Source: Streptococcus cristatus
Lineage (GTDB): Bacteria > Bacillota > Bacilli > Lactobacillales > Streptococcaceae
Assembly: GCF_003943465.1 (NCBI RefSeq)
Contig: NZ_RJPR01000010.1
Coordinates: 1 to 64,000 of the forward strand
Direction of reading: 5' to 3'
Length of the DNA: 64,000 nucleotides
This document shows positions 9,605-19,746 of the stretch, piece after piece. Positions within the stretch are counted from its first letter, which is position 1, and the number at the start of each line of letters is the position of its first letter. The notes under the pieces were generated by a model that was given only the letters and a program-made list of their open reading frames with translations, ran no database searches and was not told the origin of the DNA. The translations under genes and the position numbers were made by a program.

Positions 9605-9609
9605 TGGAA

Positions 9610-9795
9610 TTACCAAGATGCTTTGGTAACGCCTGGGATTTGTCCTTTGTATGCTAATTCACGGAAGCAAACACGGCAAAGTTTAAACTTGCGGTAAACT
9701 GAATGTGGACGGCCACATTTTTCACAACGAGTATAAGCTTGCGTAGAGAACTTCGCTGGGCGTTTGTTCTTAGCAATCATTGATTTTTTAGCCAT
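9610..9795 (-). CDS. rpsN: 30S ribosomal protein S14, zinc type
   Basis: 61 residues, the short form with a zinc finger: Cys24-x2-Cys27 and Cys40-x2-Cys43 ([14 protein letters not shown]). It binds the head of the small subunit. Streptococci may also carry a longer zinc-independent paralogue elsewhere; none is in this window. Confidence 0.96.
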
Positions 9796-9812
9796 TTGTT
9801 TTACCTCCTATA

Positions 9813-10355
9813 TTATTTTGCAAAAGGCATTCCAAGGCCTGTAAGCAATGCACGTGACTCTTCGTCAGTGTTAGCAGTTGTTACGATAACGATATCAAGA
9901 CCGCGAGTCTTATCAACGTCATCAAAGTTGATTTCTGGGAAGATCAGTTGTTCTTTCACACCAAGTGTGTAGTTTCCGCGTCCATCAAATGATTTTGTTG
10001 GAACACCATGGAAGTCACGCACACGTGGAAGTGATACAGTAACCAATTTATCCAAGAACTCATACATACGTTCGCCACGAAGGGTTACTTTAGCACCGAT
10101 CGCTACACCTTCACGAAGACGGAAGCCGGCGATTGATTTTTTAGCTTTAGTGATAAGTGGTTTTTGACCTGAGATAAGAGCCAATTCTTCAGCAGCTTTT
10201 TCAAGGTTTTTAGCGTTTGATACAGCATCACCGACACCCATGTTCAAAACGATTTTATCCACTTTTGGCACAGCCATAACAGATGAGTAGTTGAACTTTT
10301 CAGTCAAAGCAGGTACTACTTCATTAAGATATTTTTCTTTTAAACGATTTGCCAT
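9813..10355 (-). CDS. rplE: 50S ribosomal protein L5
   Basis: 180 residues with [14 protein letters not shown] and the C-terminal [17 protein letters not shown] segment. L5 binds 5S rRNA and contacts the P-site tRNA elbow. It is in the canonical rplN-rplX-rplE-rpsN order. Confidence 0.97.
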   Translation of the reverse strand: MANRLKEKYLNEVVPALTEKFNYSSVMAVPKVDKIVLNMGVGDAVSNAKNLEKAAEELALISGQKPLITKAKKSIAGFRLREGVAIGAKVTLRGERMYEFLDKLVTVSLPRVRDFHGVPTKSFDGRGNYTLGVKEQLIFPEINFDDVDKTRGLDIVIVTTANTDEESRALLTGLGMPFAK

Positions 10356-10378
10356 TATACTTCTCCTTTCCTTCGTGA

Positions 10379-10684
10379 TTAGTCAAGCACTTCGCCTGAT
10401 TTTTTGTTGTAACGAACTTTTTTGCCGTCTACAAACTTGTAACCAACGCGTCCTGCAACACCATTCTTGTCAAGAACTTGAACGTTTGACGCATGGATTG
10501 GTGCTTCTTTTTCTACGATAGCACCTTGAGGGTTTTCGCTATTTGGTTTTTGGTGCTTCTTAACAAGGTTAACACCTTCAACAACAACTTTGTTTACTTT
10601 TGGAAGAGCTGCAACAACAAGTGCTTCAACACCCTTGTCCTTACCAGCAATTACGCGAACTTTGTCGCCTTTTTTTACAAACAT
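10379..10684 (-). CDS. rplX: 50S ribosomal protein L24
   Basis: 101 residues with an N-terminal KOW motif ([20 protein letters not shown]). It is an assembly-initiating large-subunit protein. Start MFVKKGDK follows AAGGAGAAACC. Confidence 0.96.
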   Translation of the reverse strand: MFVKKGDKVRVIAGKDKGVEALVVAALPKVNKVVVEGVNLVKKHQKPNSENPQGAIVEKEAPIHASNVQVLDKNGVAGRVGYKFVDGKKVRYNKKSGEVLD

Positions 10685-10724
10685 TATTAGGTTTCTCCTT
10701 TAATTTCTTACGCCCATGAGGGCA

Positions 10725-10743
10725 CCCTGGAAAACTTCCAGGG
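10725..10743 (-). other. Hairpin in the rplX-rplN spacer
   Basis: A perfect 8-bp stem, CCCTGGAA/TTCCAGGG, lies next to a second short stem (GCCC-ATGA-GGGC). There is no T-run, so an internal processing or pausing element is more likely than a terminator. Confidence 0.45.
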
Positions 10744-10761
10744 GACTTGTTTGATTTTAGA

Positions 10762-11130
10762 TTAAAGTACTTCTGGAGCCAATGATACGATCTTCATGAA
10801 GCCGCCGTCACGCAATTCGCGAGCAACTGGGCCGAAGATACGAGTTCCGCGAGGAGTTTTGTCTTCACGGATGATGACTGCAGCGTTTTCGTCGAATTTG
10901 ATGTATGAACCATCTTTACGACGAGCACCTGATTTAGTACGAACGATAACCGCTTTTACAACGTCACCTTTTTTAACCGCACCACCAGGAGTAGCTTGTT
11001 TTACAGATGCAACGATGACATCACCGATGTTGGCGAACTTACGTCCTGAACCACCAAGAACTTTGATTGTCAGGATTTCGCGAGCACCGCTGTTGTCAGC
11101 AACTTTCAAACGAGTTTCTGTTTGAATCAT
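10762..11130 (-). CDS. rplN: 50S ribosomal protein L14
   Basis: 122 residues starting [18 protein letters not shown], with the signature [15 protein letters not shown]. It forms part of an intersubunit bridge on the large subunit. Full length and unremarkable. Confidence 0.97.
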   Translation of the reverse strand: MIQTETRLKVADNSGAREILTIKVLGGSGRKFANIGDVIVASVKQATPGGAVKKGDVVKAVIVRTKSGARRKDGSYIKFDENAAVIIREDKTPRGTRIFGPVARELRDGGFMKIVSLAPEVL

Positions 11131-11155
11131 TTAAGTTTTCTCCTTTCTGGTTTGA

Positions 11156-11416
11156 TTAGATGATAACCGCTTCTTCAACAACTTCTACAAGACGGAAGCG
11201 TTTTGTAGCTGAAAGCGGACGAGTTTCCATGATACGAACGATATCGCCTTCTTTGGCAACATTGTTTTCATCATGTGCTTTGTACTTCTTAGAGTAGTTA
11301 ATACGCTTACCATAGACTGGGTGGTTACGTTTTGTTTCAACTACAACTGTGATTGTCTTATCCATCTTGTCAGAAACGACGCGTCCGACGAGGGTTTTAC
11401 GTTGATTACGTTCCAT
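11156..11416 (-). CDS. rpsQ: 30S ribosomal protein S17
   Basis: 86 residues with the OB-fold core ([18 protein letters not shown], and [20 protein letters not shown]). It binds 16S rRNA early in assembly. It lies between rpmC and rplN as expected. Confidence 0.97.
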
Positions 11417-11443
11417 TTTAGAATTTCTCCTTTCCCAAGTCTA

Positions 11444-11650
11444 TTATTTAACTTCTGATTGAACAGTTTTGATACGTGCGATTTGTTTTTTCACTTCTTT
11501 CAAACGCGCTGTCTGCTCCAATTGACCAGTAGCGGCTTGGAAACGAAGGTCAAACAATTCTTTCTTCAATTCATTTTCACGCTTCGCGAGTTCTTCTTGA
11601 GAAAGACCACGAAGTTCTTTAACAAAATCTTGAATTTCTTTAAGTTTCAT
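11444..11650 (-). CDS. rpmC: 50S ribosomal protein L29
   Basis: 68 residues, a helical hairpin ([17 protein letters not shown]..., [14 protein letters not shown]). It surrounds the exit tunnel and helps dock SRP and trigger factor together with L23. Confidence 0.97.
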   Translation of the reverse strand: MKLKEIQDFVKELRGLSQEELAKRENELKKELFDLRFQAATGQLEQTARLKEVKKQIARIKTVQSEVK

Positions 11651-11659
11651 GCTTTCTCC

Positions 11660-12073
11660 TTATTCTGCTTCACGCTTTACGAATTTACATTTAACTGGCA
11701 ATTTGTGGCTTGCAAGACGAAGAGCTTCACGAGCGATTTCTTCTGATACGCCAGCGATTTCAAACATCACTTTACCACGTTTAACTGGTGCTACCCAACC
11801 TTCTGGAGCCCCTTTACCAGATCCCATCCGTACACCGATTGCTTTTGCAGTGTATGATTTGTGTGGGAAGATTTTGATCCAAACTTTACCACCACGTTTC
11901 ATGTAACGAGTCATAGCGATACGGGCAGCTTCGATTTGACGGTTAGTGATCCAGTGGCTAGTAGTTGCTTGAAGACCATATTCTCCAAAAGTTACTTCTT
12001 TACCACCTTTAGCTTCACCACGCATTTTTCCGCGGAATTCGCGACGGTGTTTAACACGTTTAGGTACTAACAT
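11660..12073 (-). CDS. rplP: 50S ribosomal protein L16
   Basis: 137 residues with [20 protein letters not shown] and [15 protein letters not shown]. It organises the A-site region of the large subunit and is a known site of evernimicin/avilamycin resistance changes. Nothing atypical is visible. Confidence 0.97.
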   Translation of the reverse strand: MLVPKRVKHRREFRGKMRGEAKGGKEVTFGEYGLQATTSHWITNRQIEAARIAMTRYMKRGGKVWIKIFPHKSYTAKAIGVRMGSGKGAPEGWVAPVKRGKVMFEIAGVSEEIAREALRLASHKLPVKCKFVKREAE

Positions 12074-12076
12074 TGG

Positions 12077-12730
12077 TTATTTACCTCCTTTAGTGTTTTT
12101 ACGAGCTGGAAGAACTTCACCACGGTAGATCCATACTTTAACACCAAGTTTACCGTAAGTAGTATCAGCTTCTTCCCAAGCGTAATCGATATCCGCACGA
12201 AGGGTGTGAAGTGGAACAGTTCCTTCAGAGTATCCTTCGCTACGAGCGATATCTGCACCGTTCAAACGACCTGATACTTGAGTTTTGATTCCTTTAGCTC
12301 CTGCACGCATTGCACGTTGGATTGCTTGTTTTTGAGCACGACGGAAAGCAACACGTTGCTCCAATTGACGAGCAATTCCTTCACCAACAAGGTGAGCATC
12401 CAAATCTGGAGATTTGATCTCGATGATGTTGATGTGTACTTGTTTTCCAGTTAATTTGTTGAGTTTTGCACGAAGTGCATCAACGTTTGCTCCACCTTTA
12501 CCGATAACCATACCTGGTTTAGCAGTGTGAAGTGAAACGTTAACTTTGTTTACTGCGCGTTCGATTTCAATAGTTGAAACAGCTGCGTCAGCCAATTCTT
12601 TTTGAACGAATTTACGGATTGCAAGATCTTCATGAAGGTAATCCGCGTATTCTTTTTCAGCATACCATTTGGCATCCCAATCACGGATGATGCCGACACG
12701 CATACCAATTGGATGTACTTTTTGACCCAC
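12077..12730 (-). CDS. rpsC: 30S ribosomal protein S3
   Basis: 217 residues with the KH domain signature [18 protein letters not shown] and the C-terminal domain ([17 protein letters not shown]). It forms the mRNA entry tunnel and has helicase activity there with S4 and S5. Only 3 bp separate it from rplP. Confidence 0.97.
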   Translation of the reverse strand: MGQKVHPIGMRVGIIRDWDAKWYAEKEYADYLHEDLAIRKFVQKELADAAVSTIEIERAVNKVNVSLHTAKPGMVIGKGGANVDALRAKLNKLTGKQVHINIIEIKSPDLDAHLVGEGIARQLEQRVAFRRAQKQAIQRAMRAGAKGIKTQVSGRLNGADIARSEGYSEGTVPLHTLRADIDYAWEEADTTYGKLGVKVWIYRGEVLPARKNTKGGK

Positions 12731-12742
12731 GATGTTACCTCC

Positions 12743-13087
12743 TTATTTTTCTGCAACAACCACAGTGATGTGGCTTGTGCGTTTGTTGATTGGTGAAGCT
12801 GAACCTTTAGCGCGTGGACGGAAACGTTTCATAGTTGGTCCTTCGTTTGCGAAAGCTTCAGATACTACCAAGTTAGCTTTTTCCAAACCAAAGTTGTTTT
12901 CAGCATTAGCGATTGCAGAGATCAATACTTTTTCGATAATGCCAGCAGCTTTGTTTGGAGTGAATTTCAAGATTGCGATTGCGTCAGCGACGTTTTTACC
13001 ACGGATATTGTCAAGAACTAGACGAGTTTTACGAGGTGAAACACGCACTGTACGAGCCATTGCTTTAGCTGAAGTAATTTCTGCCAT
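12743..13087 (-). CDS. rplV: 50S ribosomal protein L22
   Basis: 114 residues. The long beta-hairpin that lines the exit tunnel corresponds to [20 protein letters not shown], a site where macrolide resistance changes arise; it looks wild type by eye. Start [20 protein letters not shown] is standard. Confidence 0.97.
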   Translation of the reverse strand: MAEITSAKAMARTVRVSPRKTRLVLDNIRGKNVADAIAILKFTPNKAAGIIEKVLISAIANAENNFGLEKANLVVSEAFANEGPTMKRFRPRAKGSASPINKRTSHITVVVAEK

Positions 13088-13098
13088 TTATGTTCTCC

Positions 13099-13380
13099 TT
13101 ATTTTCTACGTGTTTTCTTGTCGTCTGCAGCGTGACCTTTGTAAGTACGAGTTGGTGCAAATTCACCAAGTTTGTGACCTACCATGTCTTCTTGGATGTA
13201 AACAGGCACGTGTTTACGTCCGTCATAGACTGCGATTGTGTAACCGATGAAACTTGGGAAAATCGTTGAACGACGTGACCAAGTTTTGATAACTTTTTTC
13301 TTTTCGTCGTTAGCTTGAGCTTCAACTTTTTTCATCAAATGCTCATCGACGAAAGGTCCTTTTTTAAGACTGCGTCCCAT
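13099..13380 (-). CDS. rpsS: 30S ribosomal protein S19
   Basis: 93 residues ([20 protein letters not shown]...), with [17 protein letters not shown] near the C-terminus. It sits on the small-subunit head and contacts S13. Full length. Confidence 0.97.
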
Positions 13381-13420
13381 TTTTATGTTTTCTCCTTTAA
13401 AATAAGTACCACAGCGGCCT

Positions 13421-13437
13421 GCGCTGCTAGGCAGCGC
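13421..13437 (-). other. GC-rich hairpin in the rpsS-rplB spacer
   Basis: A perfect 7-bp stem, GCGCTGC/GCAGCGC with a 3-nt loop, is the core of a GC-rich 86-bp gap inside an AT-rich operon. No T-run follows. It is a possible pause or processing site. Confidence 0.45.
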
Positions 13438-13466
13438 TACCGAGCTGGCGGATAGATTGTTTTAGA

Positions 13467-14300
13467 TTATTTCTCGTTGCGACGACGAACGATAAGTTTG
13501 TCAGATTTCGCTTTCTTGTTACGAGTTTTAAGACCAAGAGCAGGTTTGCCCCATGGAGTAGATGGCGCTTTACGACCAACTGGTGCTTTACCTTCACCAC
13601 CACCGTGTGGGTGATCGTTAGGGTTCATTACAGAACCGCGAACTGTTGGACGGATACCTTTCCAACGGCTACGACCTGCTTTACCAAGGTTAACCAAGCC
13701 ATGTTGTTCATTTCCGACAACACCAACTGTAGCACGGCAAGTGCCAAGGATCATACGAACTTCGCCTGATTGAAGGCGAACAAGAGTGTATTTACCTTCT
13801 TGACCCAATACTTGAGCAGAAGCTCCAGCGGCACGAACCAATTCACCACCACGACCTGGTTTCAACTCAATGTTGTGAACCAAAGTACCAACTGGGATGT
13901 TAGCAAGTGGAAGTGCGTTACCGACTTTGATATCTGCTTCAGGACCTGAAACAATACGTTGACCTACTTCAAGACCTTTAGGAGCGATGATGTATGCCTT
14001 CACACCGTCAGTATAGTGAACCAAAGCGATGTTTGCTGAACGGTTTGGATCGTACTCGATAGTTTTAACTACTGCTTCAACAGCATCTTTGTTACGTTTG
14101 AAGTCAATCAAACGGTAGTGACGTTTGTGACCGCCACCTTGGTGACGAACAGTGATGCGTCCGTTGTTGTTACGACCAGCTTTGCTCTTAAGAGAAACGA
14201 GCAAAGATTTTTCTGGAGTGCTAGTAGTGATTTCAGCGAAATCCAAAGAAGTCATATTACGGCGACCGTTTGTTGTTGGTTTATAAACACGAATTCCCAC
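13467..14300 (-). CDS. rplB: 50S ribosomal protein L2
   Basis: 277 residues. It contains the C-terminal signature [17 protein letters not shown], with the histidine implicated in peptidyl-transferase function, and the RNA-binding middle region. It is one of the most conserved ribosomal proteins. Confidence 0.98.
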   Translation of the reverse strand: MGIRVYKPTTNGRRNMTSLDFAEITTSTPEKSLLVSLKSKAGRNNNGRITVRHQGGGHKRHYRLIDFKRNKDAVEAVVKTIEYDPNRSANIALVHYTDGVKAYIIAPKGLEVGQRIVSGPEADIKVGNALPLANIPVGTLVHNIELKPGRGGELVRAAGASAQVLGQEGKYTLVRLQSGEVRMILGTCRATVGVVGNEQHGLVNLGKAGRSRWKGIRPTVRGSVMNPNDHPHGGGEGKAPVGRKAPSTPWGKPALGLKTRNKKAKSDKLIVRRRNEK

Positions 14301-14317
14301 GATATTTCCTCCTTAGA

Positions 14318-14617
14318 TTATTCTGCTTCAGCAGCTCCGAACAACTCGATTGCTTTTGAATCTGCTGTCAGAGTGATGATAGCTTTTTTAGTTTTGTTAG
14401 TAAAACCAGTGTAACGTCCAACGCGTTTTGCTTTAGGTTTTACGTTGATAGTGTTGACATTAGCAACTTTAACTCCTTCAAAAGCAGCTTCAACAGCTTG
14501 CTTGATCAAAAGTTTGTGAGCGCGAGTGTCTACTTCAAATACGTATTTGCCTGCTTCAAGCTGAGCCATTGAGCTTTCAGTGATGACAGGCTTTTTGATA
14601 ACGTCATACAAATTCAT
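14318..14617 (-). CDS. rplW: 50S ribosomal protein L23
   Basis: 99 residues ([20 protein letters not shown]...), with the tunnel-exit loop [20 protein letters not shown]. It is the docking site for trigger factor and SRP. Its start overlaps the end of rplD by 1 base, implying translational coupling. Confidence 0.97.
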   Translation of the reverse strand: MNLYDVIKKPVITESSMAQLEAGKYVFEVDTRAHKLLIKQAVEAAFEGVKVANVNTINVKPKAKRVGRYTGFTNKTKKAIITLTADSKAIELFGAAEAE

Positions 14618-15240
14618 TATGCAAGAACCTCCTCAATTTTAGAGATAGCTGCTTGAGTAACAAGAAGTTTGTCGCTGTTTGCGATGTCAAGAACACTTGC
14701 TGTTGTTGCTGTTGCAACTTTAACATTTGGAAGGTTACGTGCTGAAAGTGCAGCAAATTCATTTCCTTCTTCAAGAATAACAAGTACTTTTGTGTCAATG
14801 CTTAATGCTGCAAGCACTTTTGCAAACTCAGCAGTTTTTGGAGCTGTAAATGAAAGGCTGTCTACAGCTACGAATTTGTTTTCAGCAACTTTTTCAGAGT
14901 AAACTGATTTCAATGCTAATCTGCGAACTTTTTGTGGAAGTTTGTAGGCATATGAACGAGGAGTTGGACCGAAGACGATACCACCACCACGCCATTGTGG
15001 AGAGCGGATAGAACCTTGACGAGCACGTCCAGTTCCTTTTTGACGCCATGGTTTGCGTCCGCCGCCTGATACTGCAGAACGGTTTTTAACAGCGTGAGTT
15101 CCTTGACGGAGGCTAGCGCGTTGGCTGATGATCACGTCGAAGACAACTGATTCGTTTGGTTCAATACCAAAGATTGCGTCGTTAAGAACTACTTCACCAG
15201 CTTCTTTACCAGTTTGGTCAAATAATTTTACGTTTGCCAT
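14617..15240 (-). CDS. rplD: 50S ribosomal protein L4
   Basis: 207 residues. The extended tunnel loop [19 protein letters not shown] is present. In E. coli L4 also represses the S10 operon; the structured leader upstream of rpsJ here is a candidate site for a similar role, but this is inference. Confidence 0.97.
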   Translation of the reverse strand: MANVKLFDQTGKEAGEVVLNDAIFGIEPNESVVFDVIISQRASLRQGTHAVKNRSAVSGGGRKPWRQKGTGRARQGSIRSPQWRGGGIVFGPTPRSYAYKLPQKVRRLALKSVYSEKVAENKFVAVDSLSFTAPKTAEFAKVLAALSIDTKVLVILEEGNEFAALSARNLPNVKVATATTASVLDIANSDKLLVTQAAISKIEEVLA

Positions 15241-15264
15241 TGTGACTGATTTCCCCTTTCTTTA

Positions 15265-15891
15265 TTATTTACCAGCTTTAACTGCTGATTTGATAGTGAT
15301 AAGAGATTTCTTAGCACCAGGTACGTTTCCTTTGATCAAGATAACGTTTTTCTCTGGAACAACTTGTACGATTTCAAGGTTTTGAATCGTTACACGGTTG
15401 CCACCCATACGTCCAGCCAAGTGTTTGTTTTTGAAAACACGGTTTGGCGCAACTGGTCCCATTGAACCAGGACGACGGTGGTAACGTGAACCGTGAGCCA
15501 TTGGACCACGAGATTGGCCGTGGCGTTTGATTACACCTTGGAAACCTTTACCTTTTGAAGTTCCTGTTACATCAACAACATCACCAGCTTCGAATGTATC
15601 AACTGTGATTTCCGCACCAACTTCCAAGCCTTCAATGTTTTTGAATTCACGAATGAAGCGCTTAGGAGCCGTGTTAGCTTTCGCTACATGTCCTTTAGCA
15701 GGTTTGTTGCTCAATACATCACGAAGGTCATCAAAACCAACTTGAACTGCGTTGTAACCGTCTGTTTCAACTGTTTTCACTTGAAGAACAACGTTTGGAG
15801 TTGCTTCAACAACAGTTACAGGGATTAATTCGCCAGCTTCAGTGAAGATTTGAGTCATTCCCACTTTTTTCCCTAAGATTCCTTTTGTCAT
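15265..15891 (-). CDS. rplC: 50S ribosomal protein L3
   Basis: 208 residues starting [16 protein letters not shown], with the glutamine/histidine tip loop [19 protein letters not shown] near the peptidyl-transferase centre. It is second in the S10 operon. The 81-bp spacer after rpsJ has a segment that recurs at 17230-17271. Confidence 0.97.
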   Translation of the reverse strand: MTKGILGKKVGMTQIFTEAGELIPVTVVEATPNVVLQVKTVETDGYNAVQVGFDDLRDVLSNKPAKGHVAKANTAPKRFIREFKNIEGLEVGAEITVDTFEAGDVVDVTGTSKGKGFQGVIKRHGQSRGPMAHGSRYHRRPGSMGPVAPNRVFKNKHLAGRMGGNRVTIQNLEIVQVVPEKNVILIKGNVPGAKKSLITIKSAVKAGK

Positions 15892-15972
15892 GAGAAAATG
15901 TTTCCTTTTCTATAATTTTTTTCAAAAAGTTTTTAACGAGCGTTTTTCATGCTCAAGATACCAAGCTTTAGA

Positions 15973-16281
15973 TTAAAGTTTGATTTCTACGTTCACACCA
16001 CTTGGAAGGTCCAACTTCATCAAAGCGTCAACTGTTTTTTGAGTTGGGTTGATGATGTCGATCAAGCGTTTGTGAGTACGCATTTCAAATTGTTCGCGAG
16101 AATCTTTGTATTTGTGAGTCGCACGAATGATTGTGTAGAGGCTACGTTCAGTTGGAAGTGGGATTGGTCCCGCAACTTCAGCACCTGTACGTGCAGCAGT
16201 TTCTACGATTTTTGCAGCCGCTGTGTCAAGTGTACGATGTTCGTAAGCTTTCAAACGGATGCGGATTTTTTTGTTTGCCAT
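15973..16281 (-). CDS. rpsJ: 30S ribosomal protein S10 / NusE
   Basis: 102 residues ([19 protein letters not shown]..., [28 protein letters not shown]). It works in the small-subunit head and, with NusB, in transcription antitermination on boxA. It is first gene of the superoperon, behind a structured leader. Confidence 0.98.
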   Translation of the reverse strand: MANKKIRIRLKAYEHRTLDTAAAKIVETAARTGAEVAGPIPLPTERSLYTIIRATHKYKDSREQFEMRTHKRLIDIINPTQKTVDALMKLDLPSGVNVEIKL

Positions 16282-16329
16282 CTTTTTCTCCTTTTTTCGT
16301 CTATTTAAGATAATAGGCTAGCTCCACAA

Positions 16330-16449
16330 GAAAACCGACAGGCGATTGCGTGGCAATGCAACCGAGCGTGTCGCAACCTCTTGCATCAAAGCTACACGCT
16401 GTTTTTTACAGCACCATAGTATCTTAACACAAAGAACCAAGCATTGCAA
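16330..16449 (-). promoter_or_regulatory. S10 operon promoter and structured leader
   Basis: TTGCAA (16444-16449), 17 nt, TAAGAT (16421-16426). The leader forms several stems on the minus strand, including CTGT/ACAG, AGCGTGT pairing with ACACGCT, and GGTTGC with GCAATC. The block 16330-16420 is repeated in degraded form at 17302-17395. A ribosomal-protein binding role is plausible from context only. Confidence 0.7.
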
Positions 16450-16542
16450 GGGATTTGAGTAATTTTTTTAATCTTTTTTACTAGCCTAAGTTCTTGGAGT
16501 AAGTTCTGATCCTCTTATGTAACTAGAACTCAGTTTGACAAC

Positions 16543-16956
16543 TTACCCATTGTTGGGGGTAGCGATAAAGATAGATACTGTCTGATCTGGATCATATTTT
16601 TCAAAATCAATACTATACTGACGTTGCAGTTCTCTTGCTTCTTCTGCCCGCCAAATTTGCTGCCAGGTATGAAGGCAACCTTTTGAATCACTTGTATCCA
16701 CCTCAAATACTTGGTAAGTTTGCTCTGAAGTGTCAAAGTCCCAGTCTTCTTTATCAGACAGACTACAGAGCGACAAGCTGTAATCACCCTTGTAGTCGCT
16801 GGCATAATCATGATAAACTGCATAAATCGGAAGCCCTTGGGCAAATGCCTCCTCTACTTCTTTCTGGTGTTCCTGCCATAGATGGTTAATTTTTTCCATC
16901 ATGTTTGGATCTTGAAAATTATTGGTAGAGATACTACTGATTATTTTTAAAAACAT
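16543..16956 (-). CDS. GyrI/YdeE-like effector-binding domain protein
   Basis: 137 residues without any DNA-binding domain. The pattern PIYAVYHDYASDYKGDYSL, then EVDTSDSKG, then YSIDFEKYDPDQTVSIFIA matches stand-alone AraC-effector/GyrI-like domains (COG3708 type) that bind small ligands. A good ribosome site (AAAGGAG) precedes the ATG. It is flanked by the S10 leader and its decayed copy, and may be transcribed from the promoter at 17391-17419. Its ligand is unknown. Confidence 0.65.
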   Translation of the reverse strand: MFLKIISSISTNNFQDPNMMEKINHLWQEHQKEVEEAFAQGLPIYAVYHDYASDYKGDYSLSLCSLSDKEDWDFDTSEQTYQVFEVDTSDSKGCLHTWQQIWRAEEARELQRQYSIDFEKYDPDQTVSIFIATPNNG

Positions 16957-17228
16957 ATTTTGCTCCTTTTACTTTCACTTCTAAGGTGACTGACTAACAA
17001 TCGACCTCAGCTCTAAACCTTCTAACTACCAAGCTACTACTTCACTCAACAAAATGAATTAGCGCTCTTTGCGTATAGGATATATCACGCCGTTCACTAT
17101 CAACTCCTCTTTCCTAGAGAGAATGGCACCCATAGTAAACAAAACGTTAAATTTACCAGTCTCAACCAGAGACGAAAAACATGTAGGCTTCGACCAAGAC
17201 CAGCCTTCCAATTCTTATTGATATAGTT

Positions 17229-17419
17229 TGGAAAGTTTTTAACGAGCGTTTTTTATGCTCAAGTCTAAGATACAAAGGGATTCAAACTCAAAGCAAAAAT
17301 AGGAAACCGACGCGCGTTTCGTGGCAATGTAATCGATTATGTCGCAACCTCTTGCATCACAGCTAACGCTGTGATTTACAGCACCACGGTAGAATAGCAC
17401 AAAGCCCCTGCGATTTCAA
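17229..17419 (-). promoter_or_regulatory. Decayed duplicate of the S10 promoter, leader and rpsJ-rplC spacer
   Basis: TTGAAA (17414-17419), 17 nt, TATTCT (17391-17396), followed by a leader homologous to 16330-16420 (shared GGTTGCGACA, ATTGCCACG and GTCGGTTT blocks), then a segment (17230-17271) matching the rpsJ-rplC spacer. No rpsJ coding sequence lies between. Stems intact in the true leader are broken here. The remaining bases 16957-17228 hold no gene that I can see. Confidence 0.65.
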
Positions 17420-17429
17420 ATGAGGACTC

Positions 17430-18602
<1,173 letters not shown>

Positions 18603-18719
18603 CTATTTTCTTCTATAAAACAAGCGCCAAGCGCTCATAAGATACCGTATGATTTTACCAAAAAAAGTCTTGTCTGTCACGATATGTGGTATAATAAAAA
18701 TCATGAAATGGAGGTCTGT

Positions 18720-19553
18720 ATGAATTTAAGCGAAATCCGTGCACAAGCACGAACCATTCGAAATCAAACCAACGGCATTTTCTCGCTCTTTGCCATTCCA
18801 ACTCTAGTAACTATCTTATCTACCTATCTGTCACCTAACCGTCATCTGGAGGAGATTGTTCCCCAGTTGGAGATCAATCAGGCCTTTGTTTTGATTTTTG
18901 GCCGTCAAATTTTTCCACAAATCGTAGAATTTATCATCGCCCTGCTCTTTTTATCTGCTAGCTTCAGCATGATAGAAGTCGTTCGGAAAAAACGCGATAC
19001 GGTTGGCTTTGCAGATATTGGCCGAATCTTTTCTGCCGAGCTTTTCTCACCGATTTTTATCACACAACTGACTAAAAGTATTCTCCTCTTGTTGTGGAAT
19101 TCTATCAGCCTTGTCGGTTCATTTTTCCTTATTTTCAGCAGTTACAAGGTGCTAGCTATTTATAGGAAAATATCCGATGTGTCCCAATTGACAGCTGCTA
19201 GTCCTGAGGTGGAGCAAATCGTCAGCTATGCGCCCATGATGTTTCTCGGCACTCTCATTGTCTTGGCTGGTACGGCAGTCTTCCTGATGGCCAACTATGC
19301 TTACTCTCAGACCGACTTCATCCTTTATGATCAGCTGAGTACAGGCACCTACCAAGGTCCTTGGCAAGTTCTTGTGCAAAGTAGACGCATGATGAAAGGC
19401 TATAAATGGAAACGTTTCTTGCTGGATCTGAGCTTTATTGGCTGGTATATCCTGATTGGTATCACACTGGGAATCGCTGGAGTTGTGGCCTATCCTTACA
19501 TCACAACAGCTCGGGTGCTCTTTTATGAAAATTTAAAATCACTAGGTAAGTAA
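18720..19553 (+). CDS. DUF975 family membrane protein
   Basis: 277 residues with five to six hydrophobic segments; the N-terminus MNLSEIRAQARTIRN and the C-terminal LVQSRRMMKGYKWKRFLLDLSFIGW block are typical of DUF975 proteins, which have no established function. The ATG at 18720 follows GGAGG 7 nt upstream; the upstream in-frame ATG lies inside the -10 region. A TGG-TATAAT extended -10 is at about 18687-18695. One of the few plus-strand genes, it converges on the fucosidase gene. Confidence 0.85.
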   Translation: MNLSEIRAQARTIRNQTNGIFSLFAIPTLVTILSTYLSPNRHLEEIVPQLEINQAFVLIFGRQIFPQIVEFIIALLFLSASFSMIEVVRKKRDTVGFADIGRIFSAELFSPIFITQLTKSILLLLWNSISLVGSFFLIFSSYKVLAIYRKISDVSQLTAASPEVEQIVSYAPMMFLGTLIVLAGTAVFLMANYAYSQTDFILYDQLSTGTYQGPWQVLVQSRRMMKGYKWKRFLLDLSFIGWYILIGITLGIAGVVAYPYITTARVLFYENLKSLGK

Positions 19554-19555
19554 AA

Positions 19556-19732
19556 TGAGGGTGGGACAGAAATCGGTAATTCGTTAGAATTCGATTTCGT
19601 CGTCCCACCTCCGCACAGTTGAGTAGGGCTGTAAAAGCTGATGAAATCAGCGTAGTAGAGCCCACTCAACCACTGCGTCTTGCTCGACAATCTAAAGACA
19701 ATTGAGAGGCTAGGACTTTTGTCCCAGCCTCA
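19556..19732 (+). repeat. ~175-bp three-hairpin dispersed repeat, copy A
   Basis: Begins 2 bp after the DUF975 stop codon. It consists of a GTGGGAC/GTCCCAC stem, a long stem GTTGAGT-GGGCT/AGCCC-ACTCAAC with an inner GCTGAT/ATCAGC, and a terminal GAGGCTAGGAC/GTCCCAGCCTC hairpin followed by ATTTTT. It can terminate both convergent genes. Near-identical copies are at 22348, 31155, 51089 and 60357. Confidence 0.85.
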
Positions 19733-19746
19733 TTTTTCGTCTAGAT

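Noticed and set aside
12732-13250. Plus-strand ORF of 172 codons
   Set aside because: It is antisense to rplV and rpsS, which are certain genes.
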